From positions 2,418,001-2,482,000 of the forward strand of contig OZ241910.1 of NCBI GenBank assembly GCA_965203755.1: DNA of 64,000 bases, given 5' to 3'. This document shows positions 47,069 through 55,992 of the stretch, in pieces. The notes under the pieces were generated by a model. The model was not told the DNA's origin. It saw only the letters and a list, made by a program, of their open reading frames with translations, and did not search any database. This DNA comes from UBA6055 sp965203755. Its GTDB lineage: Bacteria > Chloroflexota > Anaerolineae > Aggregatilineales > Phototrophicaceae. A program made the translations under genes and the position numbers. Positions within the stretch are counted from its first letter, which is position 1. Every line of letters starts with the position of its first letter.

Positions 47069-47169
47069 TGTATATGGTGCGGGGTTGCGGGCTGGTCTGA
47101 TGTGCGTGCGTGTGCGGTTGTGTTATGTGAGAGCGTTGATTGTTTGGCTGTTGCTGGTGTGTTGGGTTG

Positions 47170-47291
47170 TCTGTTGGTGGCTAGAGCCGTGGGGGTACAC
47201 CCGGTCTCATTTCGAACCCGGAAGTTAAGCCTGCGAGCGCGGATGGTACTGCATTGGCGACGATGTGGGAGAGTATGTCGCTGCCAACAGA
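47170..47291 (+). rRNA. 5S ribosomal RNA
   Basis: About 122 nt, with TCTGTTGG pairing CCAACAGA at the ends. The typical loop sequences are TTTCGAACCCGGAAGTTAAG and GGAGAGTATGTCGCTGCC. It lies about 100 nt after the 23S 3' end. Confidence 0.94.
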
Positions 47292-47336
47292 CACTCTACA
47301 CTGCCTCTTGCTTCCGATAACCGGTGATGACGCTTT

Positions 47337-49064
47337 TTATGAACAGCTATCATACAGGTTTCCCAACTGATAGATAGTTACAAACGAGTCTTTGTATGAT
47401 GCCGCCACGTTTAGAAAACTGTTAGGTATCTTGCTTGCCGCCAGGCGTGTATCGTGCAGAACGATATGTGAAAATCCGTCATTGAGCAATCGATTCAAGG
47501 CAGACAGGTATTCCTCCCGATTTTCCAGCGAGCATTGAATACTGTTTTTGCCGTGCCAGGCTGCGAGCAAGAGGTTGTCATTTATGTAAGTATAAGCAGA
47601 TGGTGGGGTGCGTGTAGCAAGCCCTTCAACTTGGGGATAGCCATTGAGTGCTTGGTGGAATAGATATTGTTTTGAATTGCCGCGATTCATGGGCAGGTTA
47701 ATCAGGCGAATCGAATCCTGATCTTCCAGTTTTGCAAACCAGTTCAGGAATGCGGTTTCCTCATTTGTAACAATTTTTCCTTCTGATGGTCTGTAATATT
47801 CAAATGCGAGTAAAGCAATAAGAATTAAAATGACCTGCGAACGACGCGGTGCCGACATGGACTTCAGAAATGTCATAAGCCCGTAGCAAGATAATACCGC
47901 TAAAGGCAGCAGCACTCCGATTTGAAAGTGGTCAGTTGCATAAAATCCCTCAAAGATGGCGGGGAATATCTCGTCCAAATAATGCTTGGGCAACAATATA
48001 TTGGGAAACTCTTGAGAGTTTATCTTGAGAACGGAACCAAGCCGTAAGATAAGAAAAGGCAAGATGAGCATCAGCCAGGGCAACATCTTGTGACGATAGC
48101 TTTTGCGGAAAATACCCAAGCCAATCAGGACAAGCGGGACATATCCCAGATAGGACGAATTCCATCTGCCAGGATTTGCGAACTGGATAATGGCTGTTGT
48201 TATTCGGTTGGTGATGAGGCGATTGACGATTGGATTTTCGTAATTGATAAAATATTGAAGCAGATCATTTTCCTGCTCTTGACCGCCGCGTTTGTTGAGA
48301 ATGTTTTCCAGCGCTTGGGAATCATCAAGCATTGGATAGATGCGGACAATGCTGATTGTCCCAATAATGAAGAATAACAAGGCAATCCTCAGCCAAAAAT
48401 CAGGGTTTCTCCATCTTGATATTGCGAAATAGAGGATATACATCCCCGCTGTGAGTAGTAAACAAACAAAAATATACAAACCAGTAAATGCTGTCGATCC
48501 AACCAAGACGCCTGATATGCAGATAAATAGCCATCGCTTTTCGAGTATGGCGCGATGGAAAAAATAGAGCGCTAAAGGCAGCGCTACTAGAAATGTCTCT
48601 CCCGGATGTGGTGGGCGTCCTACAATATATCCACTAAAACCGAAGATAACCGCACCAAACAGGCTAATCCATTTGTCTTGGCACAGGTACAAAAGATAGA
48701 CATAGGCAGATGAGGCTGTAGCGAAAATGATGAATAGATAAGTCAAGTTGAAAGCATTTGATGCCGGTATGAAAAGTTGCAGGCTGCCAAAGACGATAAT
48801 GTGCGGGATGGTGAAAATATGATAAGCAAGGGACAATCCTTTTGGATAAAACGATAAGTCGGTGAAGTAGAAGTCTGCCTGGCCGGCAATCAGTGATTTG
48901 AAATACCAAGCATCCCAAAACTTTATCCATATATCGCCACTGTCGATGGGCAGCCAAAACACACTGGTGTCAAAGACATACTTGACAGTCGGCCAGGTCA
49001 TCACAACAATCAAGACAGAGACGACGACAATGAAGTGTAAGTGATTGCGGAGTACCCTGGGCAT
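47337..49064 (-). CDS. GT-C-like polytopic membrane protein
   Basis: 575 residues with about ten helices and a soluble C-terminal domain. N-terminal loop has VFWLPIDSGDIWIKFWDAWY, with acidic residues where GT-C enzymes keep theirs, followed by LSFYPKGLSLAYHIFTIPHI. The C-terminal tail (about 430-575) is soluble and resembles the end of other uncharacterised GT-C proteins. It faces the rRNA unit convergently. Richer in A/T than its neighbours. Function beyond membrane transferase is unknown. Confidence 0.75.
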   Translation of the reverse strand: MPRVLRNHLHFIVVVSVLIVVMTWPTVKYVFDTSVFWLPIDSGDIWIKFWDAWYFKSLIAGQADFYFTDLSFYPKGLSLAYHIFTIPHIIVFGSLQLFIPASNAFNLTYLFIIFATASSAYVYLLYLCQDKWISLFGAVIFGFSGYIVGRPPHPGETFLVALPLALYFFHRAILEKRWLFICISGVLVGSTAFTGLYIFVCLLLTAGMYILYFAISRWRNPDFWLRIALLFFIIGTISIVRIYPMLDDSQALENILNKRGGQEQENDLLQYFINYENPIVNRLITNRITTAIIQFANPGRWNSSYLGYVPLVLIGLGIFRKSYRHKMLPWLMLILPFLILRLGSVLKINSQEFPNILLPKHYLDEIFPAIFEGFYATDHFQIGVLLPLAVLSCYGLMTFLKSMSAPRRSQVILILIALLAFEYYRPSEGKIVTNEETAFLNWFAKLEDQDSIRLINLPMNRGNSKQYLFHQALNGYPQVEGLATRTPPSAYTYINDNLLLAAWHGKNSIQCSLENREEYLSALNRLLNDGFSHIVLHDTRLAASKIPNSFLNVAASYKDSFVTIYQLGNLYDSCS

Positions 49065-49271
49065 ATCAGTCTGTTTCCTTGTGAGCAGATTTTTGATGCA
49101 GCCGACTTATAAATCTAACAGCAAATATCCAGCATGCAATATACAAGAAACAATTCTGGATATGTTTTTAGGCTTGCACCACTTTGTTAAGGGGTGTGTT
49201 TCAATATCTTGGCAGAATGGGATACACTGCAAGAAAATCAGAGAATGCTGTCAAACTTCACAAGATCGACA

Positions 49272-50045
49272 TCAGGATACGGACTTTGGAGAAGTCAAAT
49301 AATAATCCACCAGCGCATGGATCATCCCGCGCAGCGAGTATTCCTGCGGGGCAAGCACCTGCCGAAAGCCGATTTCGGCTGCGCTTTGAGCAGTTGAAGC
49401 GCCGATGCAGGCCGCCGGTAAATCCGGCATCCGGTCTAATTGACTGCGCTGGACAAAATACGTCAGCGCCGATGGACTGGCAAAGGTCAAGGCATCAATT
49501 TCATTGCGCTGGATCATTGCCGGCACATCAGCCCCACCCCGACCGATAGCCGTGTGATAAGCCACCGCCGTAATCACCTCGGCGCCGCGGGTTCGGAGAA
49601 TGTCTGCCACCCGCTCATCAGCCAAAGCCGACTGCGGCAGAAAAAGGCGGCTGCCGGCAGTCAGAGGCAAGGTATTTGCCAGACATTCAGCGGTGAATGC
49701 CGGTGGGATAAAATCGGCCGCGGCCGCCAGCATAGCCTCTAGCTCGACGCCGGTCTTGCGTCCGACCGCGGCAACCTTGATCTTCGTCCAATCCGGTCGC
49801 AGCTTGAGCATGGTCAGGCGCTCGGATAGAGCCTGGACGGTGTTGGCGCTGGTCAGCAGCAGCCAGTCGAATTCAGTCAGGCTGGCCAGCCGGGCATCCA
49901 GCGCGGCGGTGTCTTCTGGCGGCACAATCGCGAGGCAGGGATAAGGGACGGGAACCGCGCCCTGTTTGCGGATAAGATTTTCCAGGTCTGGCGCCTGATG
50001 CCGGGCGCGGGTAACGACGATGCGTTTATTGAACAGGACAGTCAT
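49272..50045 (-). CDS. hemD: uroporphyrinogen-III synthase
   Basis: 257 residues from the ATG of MTVLFNKRIVVTRARHQAP. It closes hydroxymethylbilane to uroporphyrinogen III, the first ring of haem, cobalamin and sirohaem. The VTRA...RKQGAVPVPYPCLAIVP start, FDWLLLTSANTVQALSERL and AVAYHTAIGRGGADVPAMI are normal for this fast-diverging family. A Thr/Ser in the SPSALTYFVQR segment matches the substrate-facing part. It follows hemC by one base, so they are cotranscribed. Confidence 0.9.
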   Translation of the reverse strand: MTVLFNKRIVVTRARHQAPDLENLIRKQGAVPVPYPCLAIVPPEDTAALDARLASLTEFDWLLLTSANTVQALSERLTMLKLRPDWTKIKVAAVGRKTGVELEAMLAAAADFIPPAFTAECLANTLPLTAGSRLFLPQSALADERVADILRTRGAEVITAVAYHTAIGRGGADVPAMIQRNEIDALTFASPSALTYFVQRSQLDRMPDLPAACIGASTAQSAAEIGFRQVLAPQEYSLRGMIHALVDYYLTSPKSVS

Positions 50046-50046
50046 A

Positions 50047-50994
50047 TCAAGGTTGAATGGCAAGCAGAATCGCGGCGGCGCCCTGTTGGAGCGCCTGCTG
50101 CGCTGCATGGACGCCAAGCTGATGAGCCGTCTGCATGTTCCTGCCCTTGGGAATGAGCGCCGCCTTGCTGGTCACATTGACTTGCCGGCTGCCATCCGTA
50201 GCCGTCACGCGCCCGTGCAGATGAAGCTGATTATTCTCGACAAACGCGTAAGCGGCAACTGGCAGGGAGCAGCCGGCGCCCAATGCCGCCAGGAAAGCCC
50301 GCTCGGCTGTTACCGCCAGCCGGGTTTTCTCATCGGTCAGTGGGGCAAAAAACGCGATGGCATCCGGCTCGGCGCGGCACTGAATCGCAAGCGCTCCTTG
50401 CCCGGCTGCGCTGGTCATGCGCGCGATGGCAAAGATTTCGGTGATGTAATCGGACAGCTTCAGCCGTTCCAGGCCGGCAGCCGCCAAAACAATAGCATCG
50501 TAAGGGCTGTTGTCCGCCATCAGCTTTTGTATCCGCGTCGGCACATTGCCGCGGATGTCCATGATACGAAGGTCGGGGCGATGATAGAGAAGCTGCGCCC
50601 GGCGGCGGTGGCTGCCGGTGCCGACGGCGGCGCCATGCGGAAGCTGTGCCAGGTTTTTGCCTTCACGGTTCACCAGGGCATCATGGGGCCGGCCGCGCTT
50701 TGGAATGGCGCCGAGACAGAGGCCTTCGGCTTCTTCGGTCGGCAAATCTTTCAGGCTATGCACAGCGCAGTCGATTTCCCGCCGCCGCAGCGCCGCTTCA
50801 AGCTCTTGCGTGAACAAGCCTTTGCTCCCGATGGCCGCCAATGGCTGCGTCAGGATTTTGTCGCCGCGTGTTTGGAATAGCTTTAGCTCAACCCTGACAT
50901 CATCATAATGCGCTCGAATCAGGTCGGCGACAAAATGCGCCTGCCAAAGCGACAGTTTGGAACTGCGGCTGCCGATGCGAATGATTTTTGTCAT
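50047..50994 (-). CDS. hemC: hydroxymethylbilane synthase (porphobilinogen deaminase)
   Basis: 315 residues from the ATG of MTKIIRIGSRSSKLSLWQAH; upstream in-frame Met codons lack support. It links four porphobilinogens. Motifs: SKLSLWQAHFVADLI, GLFTQELEAALRRREIDCAV, HSLKDLPTEEAEGL, VGTGSHRRRAQLLYHRPDL and RGNVPTRIQKL. The dipyrromethane-binding cysteine is in AALGAGCSLPVAAYA. Length typical. hemD follows with a 1-nt gap; the L,D-transpeptidase gene is divergent 148 nt away. Confidence 0.95.
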   Translation of the reverse strand: MTKIIRIGSRSSKLSLWQAHFVADLIRAHYDDVRVELKLFQTRGDKILTQPLAAIGSKGLFTQELEAALRRREIDCAVHSLKDLPTEEAEGLCLGAIPKRGRPHDALVNREGKNLAQLPHGAAVGTGSHRRRAQLLYHRPDLRIMDIRGNVPTRIQKLMADNSPYDAIVLAAAGLERLKLSDYITEIFAIARMTSAAGQGALAIQCRAEPDAIAFFAPLTDEKTRLAVTAERAFLAALGAGCSLPVAAYAFVENNQLHLHGRVTATDGSRQVNVTSKAALIPKGRNMQTAHQLGVHAAQQALQQGAAAILLAIQP

Positions 50995-51142
50995 AGCGCC
51001 TGCCGAATATCTCCAATCCGCCATTTTGAACATTAGAATGCCCAAACTCTATCATATCAAAATCTTGTACACCACAGACGAGCAAGTTATGTTATCATTT
51101 TGCAGACAAATTGCAGTGGAGGCAAAGCGTCAAAGAGTGAGT

Positions 51143-52216
51143 ATGGCGGCAAGGCATTTATTCATCGTTTTGGCATTCGGATTCATCCATCTAACGGGGG
51201 TTCTGGCACAGGATGCCCTCGTTGAATTTGATTATGACCCCTTAGTTTGCCAGTCGGCGGCAGAACTCGACGAGGACTGTCTCGCCATGATGCAAGCCTT
51301 CCCACAGCCAAAACTGGAAGAAATCCCTGAAGACCGCTTCACTCTGAATCATTACAGTTTTTGGCGGGTCGGGCCGGCAGCGGTCAGCTTGTACGATGCC
51401 CCTGGGGGCCAGGTGATTGGTCAGATACCGGCCGGATTCAACTTCATCAATGCAATCGACACCAGCGTCGCCGGCTGGATTCAACGGGCTGGCGGCGAAT
51501 GGCTGAAGCGGGAGAATGTGCAGTCTGCGCCGGCCTCCCGCTTCACCGGGATGCTCTTGCCGCCGGGCTGGCGGCACCCCTTCGCGGTTATTCTGGACCG
51601 CACTGGCATCTACGCATCCCTGCGTCCCGGAGAAAAGGGCAGCGCCGAAAGCGATTATGTGACTCACCGCTACGATCTGGTCAATATCTTTGACGCCGAG
51701 CATGATGAGGACGGCAATCTCTGGTATTTGATTGGTCCGCGGCAATGGCTGCGGCAGGAATATGTGGCGAAGTTCGCCCCGGCTGAACGACCGCCGGGGG
51801 TTGGCGGACATTGGATCGCGGTTGACCTGTTTGAACAGACATTGATCGCCTATGAGGATGACCGGCCGGTATTTGCCACTTTAATTTCCAGCGGCCTGCC
51901 TAAGTGGCCGACGAACGAAGGGGTCTTTGCTATCTGGGCGCGGCTGGACCGTGACTCGATGAGCGGCGCCACCGGGGCGCCAGACGCTTATGCCTTGCAG
52001 GATGTGCCTTGGACGATGTACTTTGACGGGGATATTAGTTTGCACGGCACGTATTGGCATAACGATTTTGGCTATCGCCGCAGTCATGGCTGCGTCAATT
52101 TGAGCATGAGCGATGCCCGTTGGATTTATGATTGGACATTGCGGGCCGAACCCGATGAAAACCAAGAAATTGTCAACGCTGTCTATGTCTTCAGTTCACA
52201 GCAGTATGCCGACTAA
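51143..52216 (+). CDS. L,D-transpeptidase (YkuD), secreted
   Basis: 357 residues from the ATG of MAARHLFIVLAFGFIHLTGV, a signal peptide; a GTG two codons upstream is also possible. Cross-links or anchors peptidoglycan stems outside the membrane. An SH3-like middle region precedes the YkuD domain, which starts GGHWIAVDLFEQTLIAYED and ends with HGTYWHNDFGYRRSHGC, then VNLS. The catalytic Cys is in SHGCVNLS with the His upstream. The 3' end converges on a truncated epimerase fragment. Confidence 0.92.
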   Translation: MAARHLFIVLAFGFIHLTGVLAQDALVEFDYDPLVCQSAAELDEDCLAMMQAFPQPKLEEIPEDRFTLNHYSFWRVGPAAVSLYDAPGGQVIGQIPAGFNFINAIDTSVAGWIQRAGGEWLKRENVQSAPASRFTGMLLPPGWRHPFAVILDRTGIYASLRPGEKGSAESDYVTHRYDLVNIFDAEHDEDGNLWYLIGPRQWLRQEYVAKFAPAERPPGVGGHWIAVDLFEQTLIAYEDDRPVFATLISSGLPKWPTNEGVFAIWARLDRDSMSGATGAPDAYALQDVPWTMYFDGDISLHGTYWHNDFGYRRSHGCVNLSMSDARWIYDWTLRAEPDENQEIVNAVYVFSSQQYAD

Positions 52217-52311
52217 ATGCCAATAACCCGCGCATCCCAGCCAGTGCGGACAAATTTTTCGGTGATTGGCGCGCCGACCAATCCTGTGCCGCCGGTGATG
52301 AGTACGTGCAT
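52213..52311 (-). pseudogene. truncated NAD(P)-dependent epimerase/SDR N-terminus
   Basis: 32 codons: MHVLITGGTGLVGAPITEK, then FVRTGWDARVIGI and a stop. The GGTGLVGAP glycine-rich Rossmann loop is intact, but the rest of the usual roughly 300-residue enzyme is missing. It starts 4 nt after the lactonase stop, as an operon partner would, and ends overlapping the L,D-transpeptidase stop. This marks a deletion or rearrangement junction. Confidence 0.6.
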
Positions 52312-52315
52312 GGTT

Positions 52316-53365
52316 TTAGCTCATCATTTTGAAGGCAATCGGCGCCGCCAAGTCCAACGTTGAGCAATGCCGCAGGCTGCCGGTTTGCCGGTCAATAGCG
52401 AAGACGGCGGCGTTATCTGTGTGGCGGTTGCCGACTATCAGATATTCACCGCGCGGATCAATCATAAAAGCGCGCGGCCAATGTCCCCGCGTCGATTCGT
52501 GTCCCAGCAGGGACGGCATCCCGGCATCATCCAGGGCGTAAATCACAATCGAATCATGGCCGCGATTCGAGCCATAGAGGAACTTGCCGTTGGGGTGCGC
52601 GTGGACGTCAGCGCACTGGTTATGCCCGCCATAATCGGCTGGCAAAGTCGAGACGGTCTTGCGATGAGTCCAATTATACTGGTCATCATAAGTCCAGTCC
52701 ATCATCGTCGAATCCAGTTCGTTGATGACGTACATGATGGGCAGGTCGGGATGGAAAGCCAGATGCCGCGGCCCAGCGCCGGCGGGAAGATTGATGATCG
52801 TATGCAGGCTAAGTTTCCCCTGCGCTGTATTCAGGGCATAGACATAGATTTTGTCAGCGCCTAAATCCGGCACCAGGGCAAAGCGGTTGTCATGAGTCGT
52901 CAAAATCATGTGCGGGTGTGATTCACCCTGGCGGTCGGGATTGACGCTGCGGCCGTCGTGTTCGATCATTTCGCTGTGGCTTTGCAGCCGGCCGTCGGCG
53001 CCAATCGGATAAACGCGGATATTGCCGCGTTTGCCGGCCACCGTGTAGTTGACCATCAGGACATTCTTTTGGCTGGCTTCAACCAGGATGTAGCAGGGCG
53101 ATGTGCCGGCCGCCGGCTGGCTGTTGAGCTTGCTTAGATGACCGTTGATTTGGTCAATCGCAAAGGCGACCACCTCGACCTCGCCGTCCATTGTGGTCGC
53201 GTAGAGAACTTTTCGATTGGGGTGGAGCGCCAGATAATGGCATTCGCTGATTTCTGTTACCTGCTGGACGATGTGCAGGCGGCCGGCGGCATAATCAAGT
53301 TCGGCAACCGTGATGCCATAGTCATCGTCTCCCGAATTGGCGATATAAACCCGCGCTGCGTTCAT
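52316..53365 (-). CDS. 6-phosphogluconolactonase-type beta-propeller (lactonase family)
   Basis: 349 residues from the ATG of MNAARVYIANSGDDDYGI. Seven-bladed propeller of the YbhE/lactonase family (PF10282 type): LALHPNRKVLYATTMDGEVE, QGESHPHMILTTHDNRFALV, DLGADKIYVYALNTAQGKL, GAGPRHLAFHPDLPIMYVI and VHAHPNGKFLYGSNRGHDSI. The conserved His/Arg/Glu lines of this family appear, though the exact substrate is not fixed. It hydrolyses a sugar lactone in the cytoplasm or another lactone. The truncated epimerase lies directly after it. Confidence 0.88.
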   Translation of the reverse strand: MNAARVYIANSGDDDYGITVAELDYAAGRLHIVQQVTEISECHYLALHPNRKVLYATTMDGEVEVVAFAIDQINGHLSKLNSQPAAGTSPCYILVEASQKNVLMVNYTVAGKRGNIRVYPIGADGRLQSHSEMIEHDGRSVNPDRQGESHPHMILTTHDNRFALVPDLGADKIYVYALNTAQGKLSLHTIINLPAGAGPRHLAFHPDLPIMYVINELDSTMMDWTYDDQYNWTHRKTVSTLPADYGGHNQCADVHAHPNGKFLYGSNRGHDSIVIYALDDAGMPSLLGHESTRGHWPRAFMIDPRGEYLIVGNRHTDNAAVFAIDRQTGSLRHCSTLDLAAPIAFKMMS

Positions 53366-53520
53366 TTGAATTCGCTTTCTGCTTGAGAACATGGATGCAA
53401 CTCAAGTGTAGCTTGGGATGAAGGTTTTCACCACCGAGAAAAGTCGAGGCATTTTACACTTGCAAGGAAGGTAACGATGTGATATTCTTGAGCATAAGCC
53501 TTTCATGGCTTTATTTGGGA

Positions 53521-53566
53521 GTTTCCTGTGGCAACTTTTGGCTGACGACCTCTTGCCACAGGAAAC
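53521..53566. repeat. perfect 14-bp inverted repeat
   Basis: GTTTCCTGTGGCAA (53521-53534) and TTGCCACAGGAAAC (53553-53566), with an 18-nt loop. No T-tract follows, so it is not a standard terminator. It lies in the 306-nt region between the lactonase and SH3 genes, which otherwise shows nothing coding. Confidence 0.7.
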
Positions 53567-53578
53567 CTGCAAAAACTG

Positions 53579-53599
53579 TGAAAACCGCGAAGGTTTTCA
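53579..53599. repeat. 8-bp hairpin next to the larger inverted repeat
   Basis: TGAAAACC (53579-53586) and GGTTTTCA (53592-53599) around loop GCGAA. Twelve bases after the 14-bp repeat; the two could be joint regulatory structures ahead of the gene at 53672. Confidence 0.6.
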
Positions 53600-53671
53600 G
53601 TTTGAGTATATCCCATTTGGAAGCTGCCTGAAATGCTTATATTTTCCATTAGTAGCGAGGAGATATACACA

Positions 53672-54616
53672 ATGAAAAAATCAGTCGGGTTTCTTTTTGC
53701 GATGCTGATTTGGATCGCCGTAATGCCTGCCGCCGCCCAAGATGATGATGGCAAACTGTCTTACGGTGATGTCATTCAAGACGAGATAACCAATCGCAAC
53801 TTTGAAAAAGAATATCACTTTGAAGCGTCGGCTGGCGATGTCGTTCGTATAGTTGTCACTCCTGAAGACTCCGACGAATTCAGGAATCCAGGCGTTCTCC
53901 TGCTAAATGCAGATTACGATGTCATTGCAGAAGCGTTTGATAGCTATGGTGTCTCTCTGTTCCATGAGATTGTTGAAGACGGCCTCCATTATATTTTGGC
54001 AACAAGAAGCGGCGGGCGATCAGGTGATGGCGTCGGTCAATTCTATCTGTCATTAAACCGCGTGCCGTTGATGAGGGATGGACAGGTATTGTGTAAAAGC
54101 ACCACAGACAAGTCTGCCAATTACTATGCTGTCAAAGCGAGCGATGATTTTGATATTTCGTACAGATTCATTTCCGGGAGTTTCCGCCCGGAAGTCTCCA
54201 TTAACCGCATTAAAGGAGGCGAATTGGAAGCTGTATCGCTGTTATCTGGAAGCGTGCTTGAACGCGGGAGTATCGGACACAGGGTTACAGATGGATCCAA
54301 TATCTTGCTCATTGTTAGCGTACACCGACAGAGGTATTGGAGAGACGACAAAACAGCGGATTATCGCATCAAGTTCAGCAGCACAGAACCCGCCGCCACG
54401 AGTGAACTCCAAATTGTCTCCGTGTCGAACATGAATGTTCGCGGCGGTCCGGGGACGCAATTTGAAATCTTAGGCAATTTACCGCGCGGCGCCGATGCGG
54501 TCGCCATGGGGCGCAACAATGATGGCTCATGGTTAGAAGTGGAGACGGGTTGGGTCTTTGCTGACTTGGTTGAGGCATGCGGAGATATTTTGCAGCTGCC
54601 GGTTACATCTGAATAA
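53672..54616 (+). CDS. secreted protein with PPC-like and bacterial SH3 domains
   Basis: 314 residues from the ATG of MKKSVGFLFAMLIWIAVMPA, preceded by GAGGAGATATACACA. Signal peptide cut near AAAQ. Residues about 30-150 are beta-rich (EKEYHFEASAGDVVRIVVTP), resembling pre-peptidase C-terminal domains. The last 70 residues are an SH3b domain: VSNMNVRGGPGTQFEILGNL, RNNDGSWLEVETGWVFADLV. Such modules bind cell-wall or glycan. The gene is first of a three-gene row with 54643 and 55322; the 26-nt gap suggests cotranscription. Confidence 0.8.
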   Translation: MKKSVGFLFAMLIWIAVMPAAAQDDDGKLSYGDVIQDEITNRNFEKEYHFEASAGDVVRIVVTPEDSDEFRNPGVLLLNADYDVIAEAFDSYGVSLFHEIVEDGLHYILATRSGGRSGDGVGQFYLSLNRVPLMRDGQVLCKSTTDKSANYYAVKASDDFDISYRFISGSFRPEVSINRIKGGELEAVSLLSGSVLERGSIGHRVTDGSNILLIVSVHRQRYWRDDKTADYRIKFSSTEPAATSELQIVSVSNMNVRGGPGTQFEILGNLPRGADAVAMGRNNDGSWLEVETGWVFADLVEACGDILQLPVTSE

Positions 54617-54642
54617 TGCTATCGCCAAAGGGAGGTCAATCC

Positions 54643-55236
54643 ATGTCAGAAAAAATTAAGGTAGGGCAGGGCCGCGCATCAGCACGCGGCTTGGGATACC
54701 TCACAGTACTTGTCCTAATCGCCGCGGCCTTGGTCATAGGCGCTGGACACAAACCCTTGACGCAATTCATTGATGCGCTCCTTGCCGCCGTAGCGCCATC
54801 GCCAGCAAGCCCAGTGTCATCGCCGTCGGATACACCTGTCGAATCACAGCGTATCGAATCGCTAATCCGTACACATACCGATGTCACCGTCTTGACTGTT
54901 ACTGTTGCCGACAGCATCCGCGTTGAATATCTTCTCGTTCCGCAAGCGGCGATGCGAACCGAGCAGATTCATGACCAGCAAATGCTGAAGATAATCTGCG
55001 CGCTGCGGCCCGTCGGGCTGGCGCGGCGCCCCACAATCTTTGTCGGCGTAGGTCGTTTCAAAGACCAGCTAGGCAAAACCGTCTATCGTTCCCGCGTGGC
55101 GACAAAACTCTCGGCGCTGGAAAACAATCGCATCGTTTGTCGGTCAGACTCGTCTGCCACAGATATAAATTGGCGCCGAATATCGGAGTATTACAAAACA
55201 TATCCGATACCAACCGGGTTGGCAATAGACACTTAA
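54643..55236 (+). CDS. membrane-anchored protein of unknown function
   Basis: 197 residues from an ATG seven bases after GGGAGG. One N-terminal helix (LGYLTVLVLIAAALVIGAGH), then a Ser/Pro-rich spacer (APSPASPVSSPSDTPVESQR) and an outside domain of mixed alpha/beta (DVTVLTVTVADSIRVEYLLV, RRPTIFVGVGRFKDQLG). No domain is recognised. Transcribed after the SH3 gene, so probably part of the same secreted set. Confidence 0.62.
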   Translation: MSEKIKVGQGRASARGLGYLTVLVLIAAALVIGAGHKPLTQFIDALLAAVAPSPASPVSSPSDTPVESQRIESLIRTHTDVTVLTVTVADSIRVEYLLVPQAAMRTEQIHDQQMLKIICALRPVGLARRPTIFVGVGRFKDQLGKTVYRSRVATKLSALENNRIVCRSDSSATDINWRRISEYYKTYPIPTGLAIDT

Positions 55237-55321
55237 ACCGCCTTCCCTCACGAAAGCAAGGGCAAAGTCCATTGGGGACTTTGATTGAATAGCAGCGATA
55301 AATCTGTAAAGGAGAAATGCA

Positions 55322-55906
55322 ATGTTCAAGAAAATGTTGGGTCTGGCAGCACTACTGGTACTGTGGCTCGTATTGCTTTGTGGCGCCGCGGTAATGGCGC
55401 AAGATGTCTGCGTGACGGAGTATATGGCAAATCTCGCCACGCCAACCACTGTCACTGAATTACGGCAATATCTGGAAGACATACGTCAGGTTCTGCGCGA
55501 ATGTGACCCGCCGCCGGAAGGTATTACTGAGGTAGAGGTTCAGCGTAAAGCTGACCTTGACCTGTTTGAGAAAGACGAGTATGGCTGTTATGCAGGCGTA
55601 ACTTTCGGGGAGCGTAATGTTCTTCCTTATGTTTATGCCACAGCGGAGGGAGACGCTCACGAAAATGTCTTGATTAAACTCAAGAAACCCGGCGAAACAA
55701 AGTTTGAAGCGGCCAGTGAAGTTGAAGCAAGGACCTATCTCAATGCTCCAGACAAGGCATTCAATTTTCACTCTTGGGGCAATCGCTCTATGCCCAAAGG
55801 AAGTTATGAGGTTCAGTACGAGGCCTTTGTTGCTGCTGATCCAGTAACCTTGGCTTTTGATGTGGAACACAATTCCAATTATCGGATTCACATCTACTGT
55901 GACTAG
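55322..55906 (+). CDS. secreted protein of unknown function
   Basis: 194 residues. Signal peptide MFKKMLGLAALLVLWLVLLC, cleavage near MAQD. The mature part has four or more cysteines (DVCVTEYMANL, CDPPPE, GCYAGV, HIYCD), which could pair as disulfides. The C-terminal beta-rich half (GSYEVQYEAFVAADPVTLAF) could be an Ig-like sheet. The upstream AAAGGAGAAATGCA gives a good ribosome site. Terminated by a clear hairpin. Function unknown. Confidence 0.62.
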   Translation: MFKKMLGLAALLVLWLVLLCGAAVMAQDVCVTEYMANLATPTTVTELRQYLEDIRQVLRECDPPPEGITEVEVQRKADLDLFEKDEYGCYAGVTFGERNVLPYVYATAEGDAHENVLIKLKKPGETKFEAASEVEARTYLNAPDKAFNFHSWGNRSMPKGSYEVQYEAFVAADPVTLAFDVEHNSNYRIHIYCD

Positions 55907-55932
55907 AGGCATAGCCACCCGCCCCTTGAAAC

Positions 55933-55972
55933 AAAAGCGCCCCTGCCTGAATCCTCAAGTCGGGGCGTTTTT
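55933..55972 (+). terminator. intrinsic terminator after the secreted-protein cluster
   Basis: GCGCCCC (55937-55943) pairs GGGGCGT (55962-55968), followed by TTTTT. A-rich on the left arm, so it could also stop leftward transcription from the minus-strand genes downstream. Confidence 0.85.
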
Positions 55973-55992
55973 GCGATGTCATCACAATAGCG

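Noticed and set aside
49065..49271. Possible short genes between the GT-C protein and hemD
   Set aside because: Only fragmentary frames in AT-rich spacer with no motif or ribosome site.
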